A stretch of DNA of 64,000 nucleotides from Torymus aiolomorphi (Eukaryota > Arthropoda > Insecta > Hymenoptera > Torymidae). The stretch is taken from assembly GCA_036365515.1 (NCBI GenBank), contig CM070874.1, positions 91,036,342-91,100,341 of the forward strand, written 5' to 3'. Each line of letters opens with the position of its first letter. Positions within the stretch are counted from its first letter, which is position 1. Positions 29,355 to 41,300 of the stretch are shown here, piece after piece. The translations under genes were made by a program, and so were the position numbers. The notes beneath the pieces are model-generated. The model was not told where the DNA came from. It searched no databases and saw only the letters and a program-made list of their open reading frames with translations.

Positions 29355-32300
29355 ACACCGTGTAATGTTCCTGGCATTTTTACTTTTGCGGGTCGACAGG
29401 GAAAATAAATGGCAATTCCTTAATGGATCGTGCGATAGCACGCGAGAGCGGTAACAAGCCCGGTTTCCGCGCGTCCTCCTAATCCCGGAAAATCTGCGTA
29501 ACTTTGTAATTGAAAAGGACAAAAGTCCTTATACAGAGGCGCTTGATCTTCGGTCTGTGTGTGGCATTTTTTTTAAGAAGAATACAGCAGTCACAGCCCA
29601 TTATAACTAAAAGATGAAATCTCCCTCAGAGAAAACGGGCGCGATCCAGAAAAAGGCTCACTTTCGAGATACATAGAGAGAGATAGGAGGTGTGGATACG
29701 CTCGAGAATAATTAACGACCACGTCGCGTTGCACTCGCTTTACGCACCTGATCGCGTGAATCTCATTGGTCAATAACGCCGCCGCTCTGAATCTTCGTTA
29801 GGAGCATAACGCTGCTGATAATTATTGCTTCCATGAGACAAACATTCCATATGATGTACATTCTACAATAAAATTAATTAGCGAAAAATATATAACACTG
29901 ACGGCATCGATCTGGATCGTTTTAGAACAAACTGCTTGATGACTATAAAGCCTCCTAAACAGAATATAGCAATACATCCTCGCGCAGCCTCTCCTCGAGC
30001 GCGGCCATCAGTCTTCCCCGGCGCGACAATCCCCGCACCTCGCCTTTCGCGGGCAACTTATCTTTCCTCCGTTTCTCGCGCGCCTCCTATCTCCACCGTA
30101 CAGACTATACGCGAATAGGTATATATATCGCCTCATGTCGCGCACGCGCACGCGCCTCCCGGTATCTGCGACCGCCGTCGCTTGTACCGACTTCTTTCCT
30201 TTTTTCTCGCCTTGCTTTTACCGAGGAGGAGAGGAAAAGGGAGCGCGTGTAGCTGTATTAAGTCATTTGTGTATAGCGGCAACGAGACCGGGAGATGCTG
30301 AAGAAAATGGCTTGAGAGTGGGTAAGTGAGCCAAGTAGGCTGCGGGATTCGGTGCTCAATCATTTTATGAAGTTAGCGATGACAGCTGCGTTCGGCTAGT
30401 CTAATAGCTAATCACACCTCGCTTTTCTCCTATCGTCAATTCAACTTTTTAAATCGATGCCGTTTGGTTGTGTAGCGTATACTACTACCGAGTCTCATTG
30501 ATAATATGAATAGAGAATATTGGCTCTCTTTGTGTATACGTTTATAATGAAAGATAAACAAACAGGAACCGCAGACTCTCGCGCGCGTTGCAATTAAATT
30601 AAGTAACACTGTCCGCGCAACGTGAAATAAAATTACGCGCGTTAAATAAATTGCGTTTTACTCATTAAAAAGCCATTTAACTGTGCTCATGGTAATGTGA
30701 AATACTGCTGCGTTAAATTCTTGGGAGTAAGAGCCATAAAGGGCAATTTACTCTTTTAAGTAATTCTCTTGGAAATGACTTTAAAAGATTCCCTTAGTAC
30801 CTGTTACGTAAAACATTAGCGCATCTCTATTGTCAACTTGGCGTCTGTAATTGTTTGAAAAAAATAAAAAACCAGTTCTAGGAGAATATTTCACTGGGCC
30901 TTTGAGGCAACATCGCGCAGGCGAATGTCAGCATCCCGCAGCCGCCGGAGCACACAAAAAGCGCCATTCTTCCCCTTTCCACACACACACAGTCTCCGGC
31001 TTCTCGGTTTCCGCGATCTCCGCACGCGCGCGAAATTCGCCTAGACGCGAGTGCTGCACACGCGGAAACAATGGACAATGGGATAGCCTCGCGGCTGCGC
31101 GCGCGTGAAAAACGAGCGGCGCGGTATAAAATATAAGCGCGACGCGCGCTTAGGCTGCGACCAGGCTTATTATGTTAATAGCGGGAGGTGGGTATAACGT
31201 ATGCGCAGAGCACTTCGCTTGGTTCCTTTAAATCCTGAAGGGGAAGAAGGATGTAAAAGAGCGTAACGGTCGAGAAATCATTTTTGCAGCCTTTGCAATT
31301 TATTCAAGACTGTGGCTATATACTCTTCTTCCGTTAAAATATAGAATGTATAGTAAGTTACTATTTATGGTAAGGAAAGAATATTAGAATATTAGGTTTT
31401 TTCATGAATTATTTTTAAAAATTTGCACATATCACCATGACAAAATACTAGGTAGATATATTCTATACTTCTTTATCACATCTAAAACAAGCTAAAAGAG
31501 AAAGACTCGCTTCAGCGAGGATAAAAACCTTGAGATTATTTCTTCAAGAAAAATTCACTGCTAAAAATGCAACAAGAAGCAACATAAATTGCAAAATATA
31601 TAATCTTTCCAAAAAGAAAAATGAAAATCTCTAACAAAAATGTACACTATTCTTGTCTAATAACTAATAAGTATACTTTTCTGCAATAGAGCCCATTAAC
31701 ACGTCAGCCCGAGATTCAAGAATTCAAATAGCCTAGCAAAAGAAGGACGACATTAGCGTGTGCGCACGCGATGCTGCTCTCTCCCTCTTTTTCTCGAGAA
31801 AAGTAAGACGTGTCCGACGAAATTCCTCATCGACGGACTCATTAGCATAATCGCCGCTCGGAATTATCGTCTTTAGCAGTGCGCGCGGGTGGGCGAGTTC
31901 TTCTGTGGGAAAATTTTCGGAGCGGTGTCAATGCACCTATCGAGTCCAAGGCGAGAGTTGGCGAGGTGCCAGGGCCGCCCCCTGCTTACGTGTGTGTGCT
32001 TTGTTGTGCACACGCGGTGCACACGCGCGAACAGCGCATACTCGAGCTTTGTTAATGCAAGGAGAAAATGACAGAACAGTCCTTTACCGACGACTTAGCA
32101 CGTTGACTTTCTTTCTTCGTAATGCTTGTATTAAAATTTTTATTCGGCCTTCTTTTCTTCGACAAATTTTTACATTAAAGTACATTGATACTTTGAGGAA
32201 ACTTCCCATACCATGAATCAGCCTCTCAAAATCATCTCAACAATCAGTTATTATCAAATTAAGAAACTCTTTACGATATCTTTATTCATTTATAGCTCGA

Positions 32301-32831
32301 TTAGTAATTATCATTTGCATCTTGATTAACACTTATTATTCTTTCGTTTAATGTTGCTGTAATCACACTACTCTCCAACTTGTCCTAGATTATTATTTGG
32401 TATCGTTGCTCAAAAATATTAGCCCTTTTTAAAGATTTAATCGTTTGATTTTATTTTCTGGTTGCTATATACTTTCGTGTTTAAAATATGGCCTGCTTCC
32501 AAATGATAATTTGTTCTTCTCGTAATATTTTCTTTAATAAGATATCAAAAATTGTCAGTAAATTTGGTTTACATCTGCAGAATTTTTTTCCAGTCGACCG
32601 TGATTAAGAAATTACAGAAAAAGCGTTCGTTTGTCTTGATTGCAATTTGATGGATATTTGATGAAGGTACTTCCGGCAGCGTAAAAAATGTCGGATTTTT
32701 TGCAGCAGTAACACCGAGGTGATATAATGTTATCGTCTGAGTCAATTAAGACGCGCAAAGAAGCATCAAAGGAATTAGACCACAACAGGTCCATATTTCT
32801 GTTTATCAAATTAACTTGTGGAAAGACAATT

Positions 32832-33088
32832 CAACTGATGAGAATTTTTCCATCGGTCTTACAGTCTTATACATTAAATTAGAATAATTGGGTAATTGGG
32901 CAATTTGGTGGTGGGGGCAGTCAGATAGTTCTTTGCTAATAACGTTTTTTTTCCAGGTTTTAATTAAGTTTTTATTTCAGATTCTGCGGGGGTGATTATA
33001 AACAAGGGCAATCTGACTGCCATAAATATTAATTATTTTAATTTAATTTATAAGACTGTAAGACTGATGGAAAAATTCTCATCAGTTG
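32832..33088. repeat. Long inverted repeat (arms ~58 bp, 257 bp overall)
   Basis: The arms begin caactgatgagaatttttcc and end ggaaaaattctcatcagttg, and are nearly perfect through the tcttacagtcttata block. Inside, gggcagtcagat and atctgactgcc form a second inverted pair. It is a typical non-coding foldback MITE within the shakB intron. Confidence 0.9.
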
Positions 33089-34295
33089 ATAGTAAGTTGC
33101 AGTCGACATAAGTAATATTTTTAATGAGAAAGACAATTTAAGAAAATTTCTTTTTAGCAAAAGGGCATAAATATAATCTATCCCCGTAGAGAGCCAATTT
33201 CTGCTAGAAAGTCCGACGCAATGACGGTCAGCAATCAAAGCTCTACAGTAAATTAGCCAGAGGCCAGAAAAAGCCATAAAAAAGCTTTCCTTGTACCCTG
33301 CACTGATTTTCCGGGTTCGGGGCATCAGCCTGTCCCCCCGAGCCCTTTAAAATTACACAGCGCCACCTCCGATGATTCTCGGAACATAACACATAACTCT
33401 TGCGCAACGCGGAAGTCGAGAGGCGACACCCGAGAGATCTCCTCGGAAACGGAAGAGCCGAACGCAAAAACTGACGATGCGTGCGTGCGTGCTTGCGCCA
33501 AGAGATGCGAAGAGAGAGAAAGAGAGAAGAAGAGAAGAACAATCTCGCTCGTAAATTGCCTCATTATCGGCGAACGATCGCGCGTGAGCCAGAACGGGAG
33601 ATTCGTCGCCGCGAGCTGCACTGCGTATACAGCTGTCGCTCTGGGAAATGAGGGGGGCTGAGCTTTGGGATTGAAATGTTGAGGAGGAGGCAAACATTCT
33701 TTTCGAATGACAAGAGAATCAGTTGCTCTAATTTTACGCATCATTTCAATGTCTTTGAAAACATCACATAACTTACTATAATATCAGAAATATTATATTT
33801 ACACTTTGTAAAAAGCGTAGAGAAAATATCTCACATTTCACTTCTTATTTTATTAAAGATTACTTTCAAATTATGCAATAAAGAAGGTAGATGGAGTAAG
33901 TCTATCAAAACTATAGTAGATCAAAGTGACGAAAGTTGGTCCAACCGTATATATGTATATAACGCAATGTACATTTTGTGCATATTTACCAAAAATAAAT
34001 ATGAGTTTTTTCCAACTTTCATAACATTTCATACATAGAACGTTAGAAAATGTGAAAGCAAATAACTCGTCGGGTGGGAAGAAAAAGGTTCTATCTCGGC
34101 GAAGCGTGTAAAAAGGTTCTATTTCAGCTGGAGCGCATAAGAAGGTTCTATTTCAGCTGAGCGCGTAAAAAGGTTCTATTTCAGCTAAGCGCGTAAGAAG
34201 GTTCCATCTCGCGCGCTTCGATTTTTTATCGACGTTATTACGTTAAGAACCGCTGCAGAATTCAAATAAATCTCTTAACGATTTCTTTTGTGGTA

Positions 34296-35298
34296 CACTG
34301 AGAGAAATGTTGTAGTAAAATTTATTATAAACATAAGAAAAATTACTATATTTTGTAGGAACGGAGGGACAAATCGAAATTATAACAATTTTTGCTATGC
34401 AACATAGTAATTTTTATGAATGACCTTAAATTTCAAAAAATTAAATTTTTTCTCGTTCTTTCTGTTTTCAGAACTATTTTCAGACTCTAATCATACAATA
34501 TTTAATGTGAAAATAAATTAAAATGAGAAATAAAAATATTTTTTTTACGAGCGTTGGGATCGAACCTGCAACCTTCACCGCGGCAATCGGACGCGCTAAC
34601 CACTTACCCAAATAGGATTCTTGAGTGTAAAATTTTGGAACTTGTACATGTCAAACCATCGGTTTCAAGAAAATTTCAGATAATATTAAATAATGACAAT
34701 AAATAACTTTGATAACACAAAGAAACTTATCATTAATGTGCATAATATAAAAATAAAATAATTGAAGTAAGGTTTTGAATGTTTTGTAAACTTAAAAGCA
34801 AGACAAAGTGAAATTCCCGTAGAAACATAACCTCAATCAGACACGTGGGCGTCTTGATCTGCGCATTAAGTACTAATGTCGTAGCAATTTTTACTATGTT
34901 GGATAGCAAACTTTCTTATGGCCTGTAGCAATTTTTGAATGTGGCACTTTTTACTATGTTTATAGTAATTTTTAATACGCTACAAAATAAAATTTATACG
35001 CTACAAAATAAAATTTAAACGCTACAAAATAAAATTTATATTCTATTCTAATAAAAATTAAAAGCATATATTTTAAATTTTATTATATCACAGTTTTTGC
35101 TATGTGTATAGCAATTTTTCTTTTATTTTGTAATACTTTCTAATCAACAACTGTCATAAAAATTACAAGAAATTTTGTAATTATTCATACAATTATAATA
35201 AAAATGCAGCATAAAGTGTATTTGTCTCACCCTTCCTATACTTTATAGTAATTTTTATTACAGTTATAATAACATTTACTACAACATTTTTCTCAGTG
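34296..35298. mobile_element. 1003-bp MITE nested inside the foldback element
   Basis: Ends CACTGAGAGAAATGTTGTAG and CTACAACATTTTTCTCAGTG, an inverted pair matching nearly completely over about 35 bp, flanked by TA at 34294-34295 and 35299-35300. The interior is AT-rich with short repeated phrases (tagtaatttttat, acgctacaaaataaaattta three times near 34976-35040) and a tRNA-like block at 34548-34613. It has no ORF. The ends put it in the same CACTGAGA/TA group as 22750-23319. Confidence 0.9.
34548..34613 (-). repeat. tRNA-like block with B box inside the MITE
   Basis: The minus strand reads aagtggttagcgcgtccgat, like the D-arm region of a tRNA, and then aggttgcaggttcgatccc, matching the B-box consensus at all but one position. 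A run of T follows about 9 bases later (34535-34539), as at RNA polymerase III terminators. The anticodon arm does not fold properly, so this is called a tRNA-derived (SINE-like) remnant and not a tRNA gene. Confidence 0.6.
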
Positions 35299-35987
35299 TA
35301 TAAATAGCTAATCTAATGCAGTACCAATATGTTGGTAATCTAGATAATAAACTGCAAGGCGTTATTCATCGACGGAATAACGTCGACGAAAAATTGAATC
35401 GCACGAGATGGAACCTTCTTACGCGCTCAGGTGAGATAGAACCTTTTTACGCGCTCAGCTGAAATAGAACCTTCTTACGTGCTCAGCTGAAATAAAACCT
35501 TTTTACGCGCTTCGCCGAGATGGAACCTTCTTACGCGCTCAGCTGAAATAGAACCTATTCACTTGCTTCGCCGAGATAACACCTTCTTACGCACTCGTCT
35601 GAAATAGAACCTTTTTACACGCTTCGCCGAGATAGAACCCAACGAACTCATGTTTCTTCGATATATTGATGAAATGATGAACGATCGATATTAAGTATGC
35701 ATATCGCATACTTACTCAATACACCTCATCAAATCTTTTAGTTTAGAATGACTTTTATATATAACGTGTTATTGTTAACGGTGATCATATCGACATGACG
35801 TTACTGATGTTCACCATGTATAAGTATCATTACTCATTCATTACATTTTATCGATTCACTTATTCATTAATGCTGAAATTAGAAGAGGATAAAGTAACGT
35901 ATTACATACGCCTGAATCTTCATTTACTTCCCCACTCTAACACTTGGTCAAATTCTTGATATTTCGTGAACGCCTTACACACGCCGA

Positions 35988-36090
35988 CCCCCTTCAGATC
36001 GGAATTAATATGTATGGAGTCACATTTTTGTTTACGGATGCTTACAGAAATATGTGACCCCATACATATTGATTTTCTCTGGAAGAGGAC
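35988..36090 (+). ncRNA. Candidate long hairpin, precursor-miRNA-like
   Basis: A core stem of 23 bp pairs 36007-36029 with 36048-36070 with two mismatches around an 18-base loop. On the plus strand, pairing with G-U wobbles and a small internal bulge continues outward to about 35988 and 36090, giving a stem of about 40 bp. Size and shape fit a miRNA precursor, but a small palindromic transposon remnant would look the same. I do not recognise either arm as a known miRNA. It lies in the shakB first intron; the minus-strand transcript also forms the core stem. Confidence 0.35.
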
Positions 36091-39000
36091 CATATTGCTC
36101 TGACGCATTCGTAAAAATTTCGGCTTGAAATGAGGAAAACATATATAACATGAATATTAGAAGAGAATATCAGAAATATCAGGAATATCAGAATTCGTAA
36201 TTACTTATTAAAAGAACATACAACTTGATTGACATAAATACTTGAAGACGACTGAAAAAGACATTCCATTGCACCTACAACCCTTGAGGACACGACCTGT
36301 TCCATCCATCAAGCCCTTAAACAAACTTTCTTACCCAGGACCGCTTTATCCACACTTAATCTCTCAATCCGACATTACATAACGGACACACAGAGCGACT
36401 AACAATGCGCGAGGCGCGGAAGCACGAATGAGAAAAAGAAACGAGAGTAGAGTGGGCAGAGAGACGAGCCGGAGGAGAAAGAGCGAGAAAAATCGCACAA
36501 AGCGAACTTCATCGCGAGCCCTGCGTGCATAATCCCAAGCCAAGATAGTCCTAAGTACAGTCAGTCTGAAAATCGTACCTTGCTAAAGTCCGAACCCATG
36601 AGGATAGTTTATTATCGGGCATACGTATCAATAATTTGATAAACAATTAAATAAGGTTAGGCTGTAAACGGGTTTAAAACTTTTAACAGTTTTCACAAGA
36701 AGTAAGATTAAAAAAGATTAATAATTATAATCTTGTATGCAAACACTTCAATAAAATGATGCAAAAAGTACTTTTATAGCTGAGTACACACTGATAGTAA
36801 AAGGAGTTTTATAGGCATCCAGAAGCTGGTACGCCATGCCATTAACTGAAATTTTAGTGCGGTTACACAATAATTTATAATAATTATGAACGCTTATTAA
36901 GCGGTTTTTTGGTTTGCTAAATTACATTAGGTTATCAATATAACATGATTACAATATGCTTTTATCATAAATTCAAATATAGGAATTATTACTTGATATT
37001 TATGCTTCCCCATAAAGTCCTATTGCATAATAATTTTACGAAGTATCTATATCATAAGAGTTATAAAATGTACTTTTAATAATCTGGCGTCTTTATTAAA
37101 AATAAAGTTTATATTAAAAATGTTTGATCAAAACAACGAGATTTATAATTCAGATTTAGAAAGATTTCAAGATAGAATTTTTATTTTTATAACGATATGT
37201 CGATTTTTCGAAAATAATCTTACCCAGTTATGAAGTTAAGAGGCAGTAAATAACAAACAATATTGTCAATGAAAATTTTTAATGTTTAATTATAAACTAT
37301 TTTAATGAAAAGCCATTACTAACTGTGTTAGTGAGACTATACCTTCTCAAAGAAACAAAGAGTATAAATTTTAACAATTTTTATTATCTTTCTAGTCAAC
37401 GAAAATATGCGTGATTGAGAACAAAATCAATTGTTCAATGTCAGAATAATATTTTTCAAGATACAATAGTGTTTCTTACAAATATTTATCTACTGCAAAT
37501 ATTGAATGTATCAAAGTGCCTCTACTACATTTGAGTAAATATTTTGTAAGTGAAACTTCCATATATGACTTATTAATCCTTTGCCTCATTATATCAGTCG
37601 ATAGTTCACATAACTAAATTAGAGAATCCTCAAACTGATAGCATCAATATTAATGTCCAACAACAATAACTAATATTCCATCATAATTTATGTTTAATCC
37701 ATTAAACAAAAACAGATGAATTATTTGTGTTTAAATATTGTGTATTTACTTTTCCAAATTGTTTTATTACTTATTTACTTTAAGATGATCATAAAAGTTA
37801 TGAATAGAAAATACGTTATGCGCATTTAGAAGATATGCCAATACTTCGATTTTATATATTTCTAATGAGATAGACTGAAAAACAATTTTTTCAATTTTTT
37901 TAAACGTAAAATGGGCTGATAGTTTAAAATCAAATTTTACCCTTGAAATTGCAACAGGGTTAATATAAAATATCTTCTTTATGTATCCTTAAAAATATAC
38001 TTGTATTTCTGATTTATTTTCAATCTTAGATATTGATTTTTTTTAAATTAAACTTTTTTATATATTTGTAATAGTCACGCATAAGTATGTAAAGAATATG
38101 GGTATAGATTTTATAATTTTTATACAATAATTTATTTTTTGTAAAACAGTCTATTTAATATTGTTCGATTGGCACAAAAATCGATCTCACACAGTTTTAC
38201 GGTAGAATTAATACCTACATGGAAAATTTCAGCCTGTCTTTTTTCGTTCGTAAATTCTGTATGCTACAAAATTTTGTCACATGCCTACTCATAGACATAC
38301 ATTTTTTGATAATCTTATTTCCCAATTAAATTAACTTCAAAAAACATCGTTGAATATCAAAAATTGAATTTCGCAAATTCTCACCGAGAAAAAAAATGTT
38401 AAAAATAGCCTTTGTAAGATATCTTTTAAATATTCTGTACGCCATAGACAAAGGCGCATAAAACTTTTTCAGGTTATTACAGTTGCGCTAAAGTATCACA
38501 ATTTCTCACTGGAGAATTGCAACCACAGGAAGAATCGTAATAAAGACGGCGAACTTCCCGGGCGACCTGTACGCACTCCATGAGAGTGAGAAATGCCGAC
38601 TGGCCGGCGCGCGCGAAGATGAAGAGCGGCTCCCTCGCGCGCGCCGTGTAATCATTGAATTGATATGTGCGAGAGAGCCTCTCTCTCTCTCTCTCCTACG
38701 CTTGCGAAAGATAAAGATATTGCCTGCGCGCGCATTGTCGGCGAACCGCATAAATATCTCGTGGCGAAAGTGGATTCGCGCTCTCCTCCTCCGACCGTAT
38801 TACGTACACGCTGAGAAATGAAGGGGGTGAAACGTTATTATATTTGTTTTTTTTTTCCTTTTCATTTCTGTCGCCATTACGACGTTCGACGTTCTCACAA
38901 CGGCGGGGGGCTGCCGTCTTGCGTTTACCGTGATTACACGTGCGAATCCGATTTGTTGATTTAATGATGCCGCGATCGTTGTATTTACGGTTCGTAAAAT

Positions 39001-39276
39001 GCGTGATAAAGGCTATTTTCGAGCTCGCGCGCGGCACACTAGATCATAGAATTCTGACAGTTTGTTGTTCTGTTACTGCGATCGCATAGTTAACGATTTT
39101 ATTGTGGCAGTCGGGGGCTGCTAAACATTTAAGGCTCCCTATAACAACTGGACACATCGGATACATCTCCGTTCTGGTTTAAATAGACTTTGACGCGGCC
39201 GCGCTCCGTCATTCTTCAAAATAATCGCCAAGTTAGAACTCTATTGTGGGATATACATATATATCTGCGAGCTTAC

Positions 39277-39663
39277 TTGCAGGAGAAGCGCAAAAATGAC
39301 CCACTGATAGTATTTGTGCTGCTTGACCAGCGGATGGGGCCCGTGGCCGTGCACCTCCGTCTTGGAGACCCCGCTGTTGGCGACGCCGGGGTACGGTATC
39401 GACCTGCCGAGGCTCATGTTGAAGGCGTGCACCATGCTGTAGGTAGTGTGCAGCCAGCAGAAGGTCTCGAGGACGACCTTGTCGACGGAGCCGGAGCCCT
39501 CGCAGTGGATCGGCGAGCCGCTGATGCTCTTGCAGGCGAGGGTGAGGCATCCGGCGAGCAGCAGGGCCACCGTCGCCCGGTAGTGAAGGCGAAAGATGAG
39601 GGTGTCCTCTGCGACTCGCTGGACCTTGAAGAGCGAGCGGATCGAGCCGAAGACGTCGATCAT
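39277..39663 (-). CDS. shakB: shaking-B innexin, alternative (proximal) first exon
   Basis: Encodes 129 residues starting MIDVFGSIRSLFKV and ending YYQWVIFALLLQ, then a GTAAGC donor in phase 0 that fits exon 2 at 24852. It aligns without gaps to the canonical first exon over the first 81 residues, identical at 33. Shared are FRLHY before TM1, the two first-loop cysteines at the same positions (C54, C69), the FCW/YCW block and YYQWV at the start of TM2. The usual [10 protein letters not shown] block is changed to KSISGSPIHC, and 8 extra residues before YYQWV bring four histidines (H105, H107, H110, H116). In-frame ATGs lie 3 and 6 codons upstream; 39663 is chosen by alignment. The joined product would be 381 residues. 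The alternative reading, a separate innexin gene, is less likely because no other downstream exons exist here. Confidence 0.88.
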
Positions 39664-41300
39664 CTTCAGCATTATTGGCATGACGTAAGGGAGCGGTGGC
39701 TGCCCTGCTATGCACGACTGCACCCAACGATGATCACGCTGCGCGAATTTTTTCCTCCTTCATTCTCAGTTCTTTCCTGTGTCGCCTTATACTTTTATTT
39801 CGAACCTTAAAGGGTACACGCTCAAGGAACCTCCAAATCAATACCACTCGACTCCTTCGATTTAGCCTATACCCTTTAAGGTTACTGATTTACTTCGTTG
39901 CTCTTTCGCGGAGTTTCGTCTGCTTTCGAAGAAAAAGTCGTGACTGGGCAAATAAATTAAAGAATCGTGCAGTCATGCGCCAATAAATGTAATCTAATTA
40001 TTAAAAGTAAAAGTGGAAAATGTACGTCTTTATAACGTGTTTCTTCGTACTGATATTTTAAAAGAGAGTTCTGTACAAGAATTATCGATTTATAATCAAG
40101 CGGCTCTAATATTAATATACATGAACAAGAGATTATTTAGATCATCGAGTATTATTTAGGAATTAGGTGACGTGTATAAAACATACTCTAAATATTGTGT
40201 AACACACAAAGTCTAGACCGTATCGTAACGTATATCAGCTTTAGAGATAAAAGGTTTCTTCAATATGATTCTTTAATTTAATAATAAATAAATTCACAAT
40301 TCTCATATGTAACAATTCCGCATGATTAATTAAGAGGTAACTACTAAACAAGAAGCAGTCTTCATTGCCATAGAAAGAAAAGTAAAAAAGTACGTGACTT
40401 TATCATGTAAGTTTGTTCGAGAACAGCCCCGCAAAAAGCACAAAGTAAACATCTAACGATATACAACTTTCACGATACTGCTTCTCTTACCGATTTCCGT
40501 CCTCCAGGACGACTCTCTTTTCCCTCACTTCTTTTTATTTACGCGACGTCTCTGCATCATCGGAAGTCTCTTGCTCTGCGGTAAGAGACTCCCAAGAAGC
40601 ACCGACGCGGCGCATTTTTCAAACTTCTGGCGGTTTGAACACTTCCGATGGCACTCGCATCGTAACGAGTATGCATCCTTGTATATACTCTCACGAAAAC
40701 ACTGTCTTGGTCATTGCTGTGGAGTCAGCTGACGGCATGCATCACGTTCAACTCACTAGCAGCGACAATTCGGCTGAAAACTTGCGGGAACTGTATTTTT
40801 CGACGATTCTCACTTTCTATGATAATCCGAGTGAATTTATTCCCAAAGACTGTTTATAATATAAAACGATAAATATCATAGTAGAGGTGAATTTCACTCG
40901 GAAGCACAGACTCTATAAGGACAGCAGTTGCGCAGAGCGCACGTGTCGCGTATACATTTAACGCCGGCACACGCGACGAGAAGAAGCGGCAAGAGAAAAA
41001 CTTTGAGCACGGGAACTTTTGGCGAGCAGTGTGCGTAGCGCTAGGCACACGCGCGCCCGCGACTCGGTCACAGCGACAACTCGAGGTGGAGAAAAAACAA
41101 TGAACGGTGAGAAAGAGCGGAGAGGGCTAAGAAACACGGCGACGGTCAAGTTAGAGGCCTTAAAGAAGATGACGGCAAAAGAGAGAGAGAGAGAAAGGGT
41201 GGGAGTGACTTGAGGGGCATCCCTTGGCCTCGGCCGACGCTTCGAGACATAACTTATATTATCGGCCGAGTTCCTACACACTCTCTCTTTCTCTCTTCTC
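39664..41300 (-). promoter_or_regulatory. shakB: Putative promoter/5' region of the proximal shakB transcript
   Basis: Any separate transcript using the first exon at 39663 must start here or further upstream. The DNA is of mixed composition, with GC-rich and GA/CT-rich patches at about 40490-40640 and 40960-41300. I see no convincing TATA box or initiator placed to define a start. ORFs in this stretch, including a 74-codon one at 40635-40859, have no recognisable domain. Confidence 0.3.

Larger units (their letters stand above)
34085..35640. mobile_element. Foldback-type element with minisatellite arms, split by a MITE
   Basis: The left arm (34085-34225) has five direct 28-29-bp units of the type aaggttctatttcagctgag, starting at 34085, 34113, 34142, 34170 and 34198. 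The right arm (about 35409-35640) has about eight 28-bp units of the reverse complement (agctgaaatagaacc). The inversion continues inward past the units: cgattttttatcgacgttat on the left pairs with gtcgacgaaaaattgaatcg on the right. Long inverted arms built of short direct repeats are the hallmark of Foldback (FB)-like elements. A 1003-bp MITE with its own TA duplication is inserted between the arms. No transposase is present. Confidence 0.85.
24853..39276 (-). other. shakB: shakB first intron of the proximal isoform (14.4 kb)
   Basis: It runs from the GTAAGC donor at 39276 to the acceptor before exon 2, and is also part of the 29-kb first intron of the distal isoform. No other innexin-like exon (searched by eye for the YYQWV block) or other gene is visible. 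It contains a poly-A run (about 25623-25646), the inverted repeats at 27922 and 32832, the foldback element at 34.1-35.6 kb, tRNA-like remnants at 29283 and 34548, a hairpin at 35988 and GC-rich islands at about 30000-30330, 30900-31230, 31740-32060, 33300-33700 and 38510-39030. The stretch 36100-38500 is AT-rich and I see nothing in it. Confidence 0.8.

Noticed and set aside
34548..34613. Possible functional tRNA gene
   Set aside because: The B box is good but the acceptor and anticodon arms do not pair; kept only as a tRNA-like relic.
39190..39810. 206-codon plus-strand ORF and a 164-codon second minus-strand frame over the proximal first exon
   Set aside because: They overlap the innexin exon in other frames; only the 39663-39277 frame matches a known family and has correct splice sites.
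40635..40859. 74-codon ORF with protein-like composition
   Set aside because: No recognisable domain, no splice or promoter evidence; chance ORF cannot be excluded.
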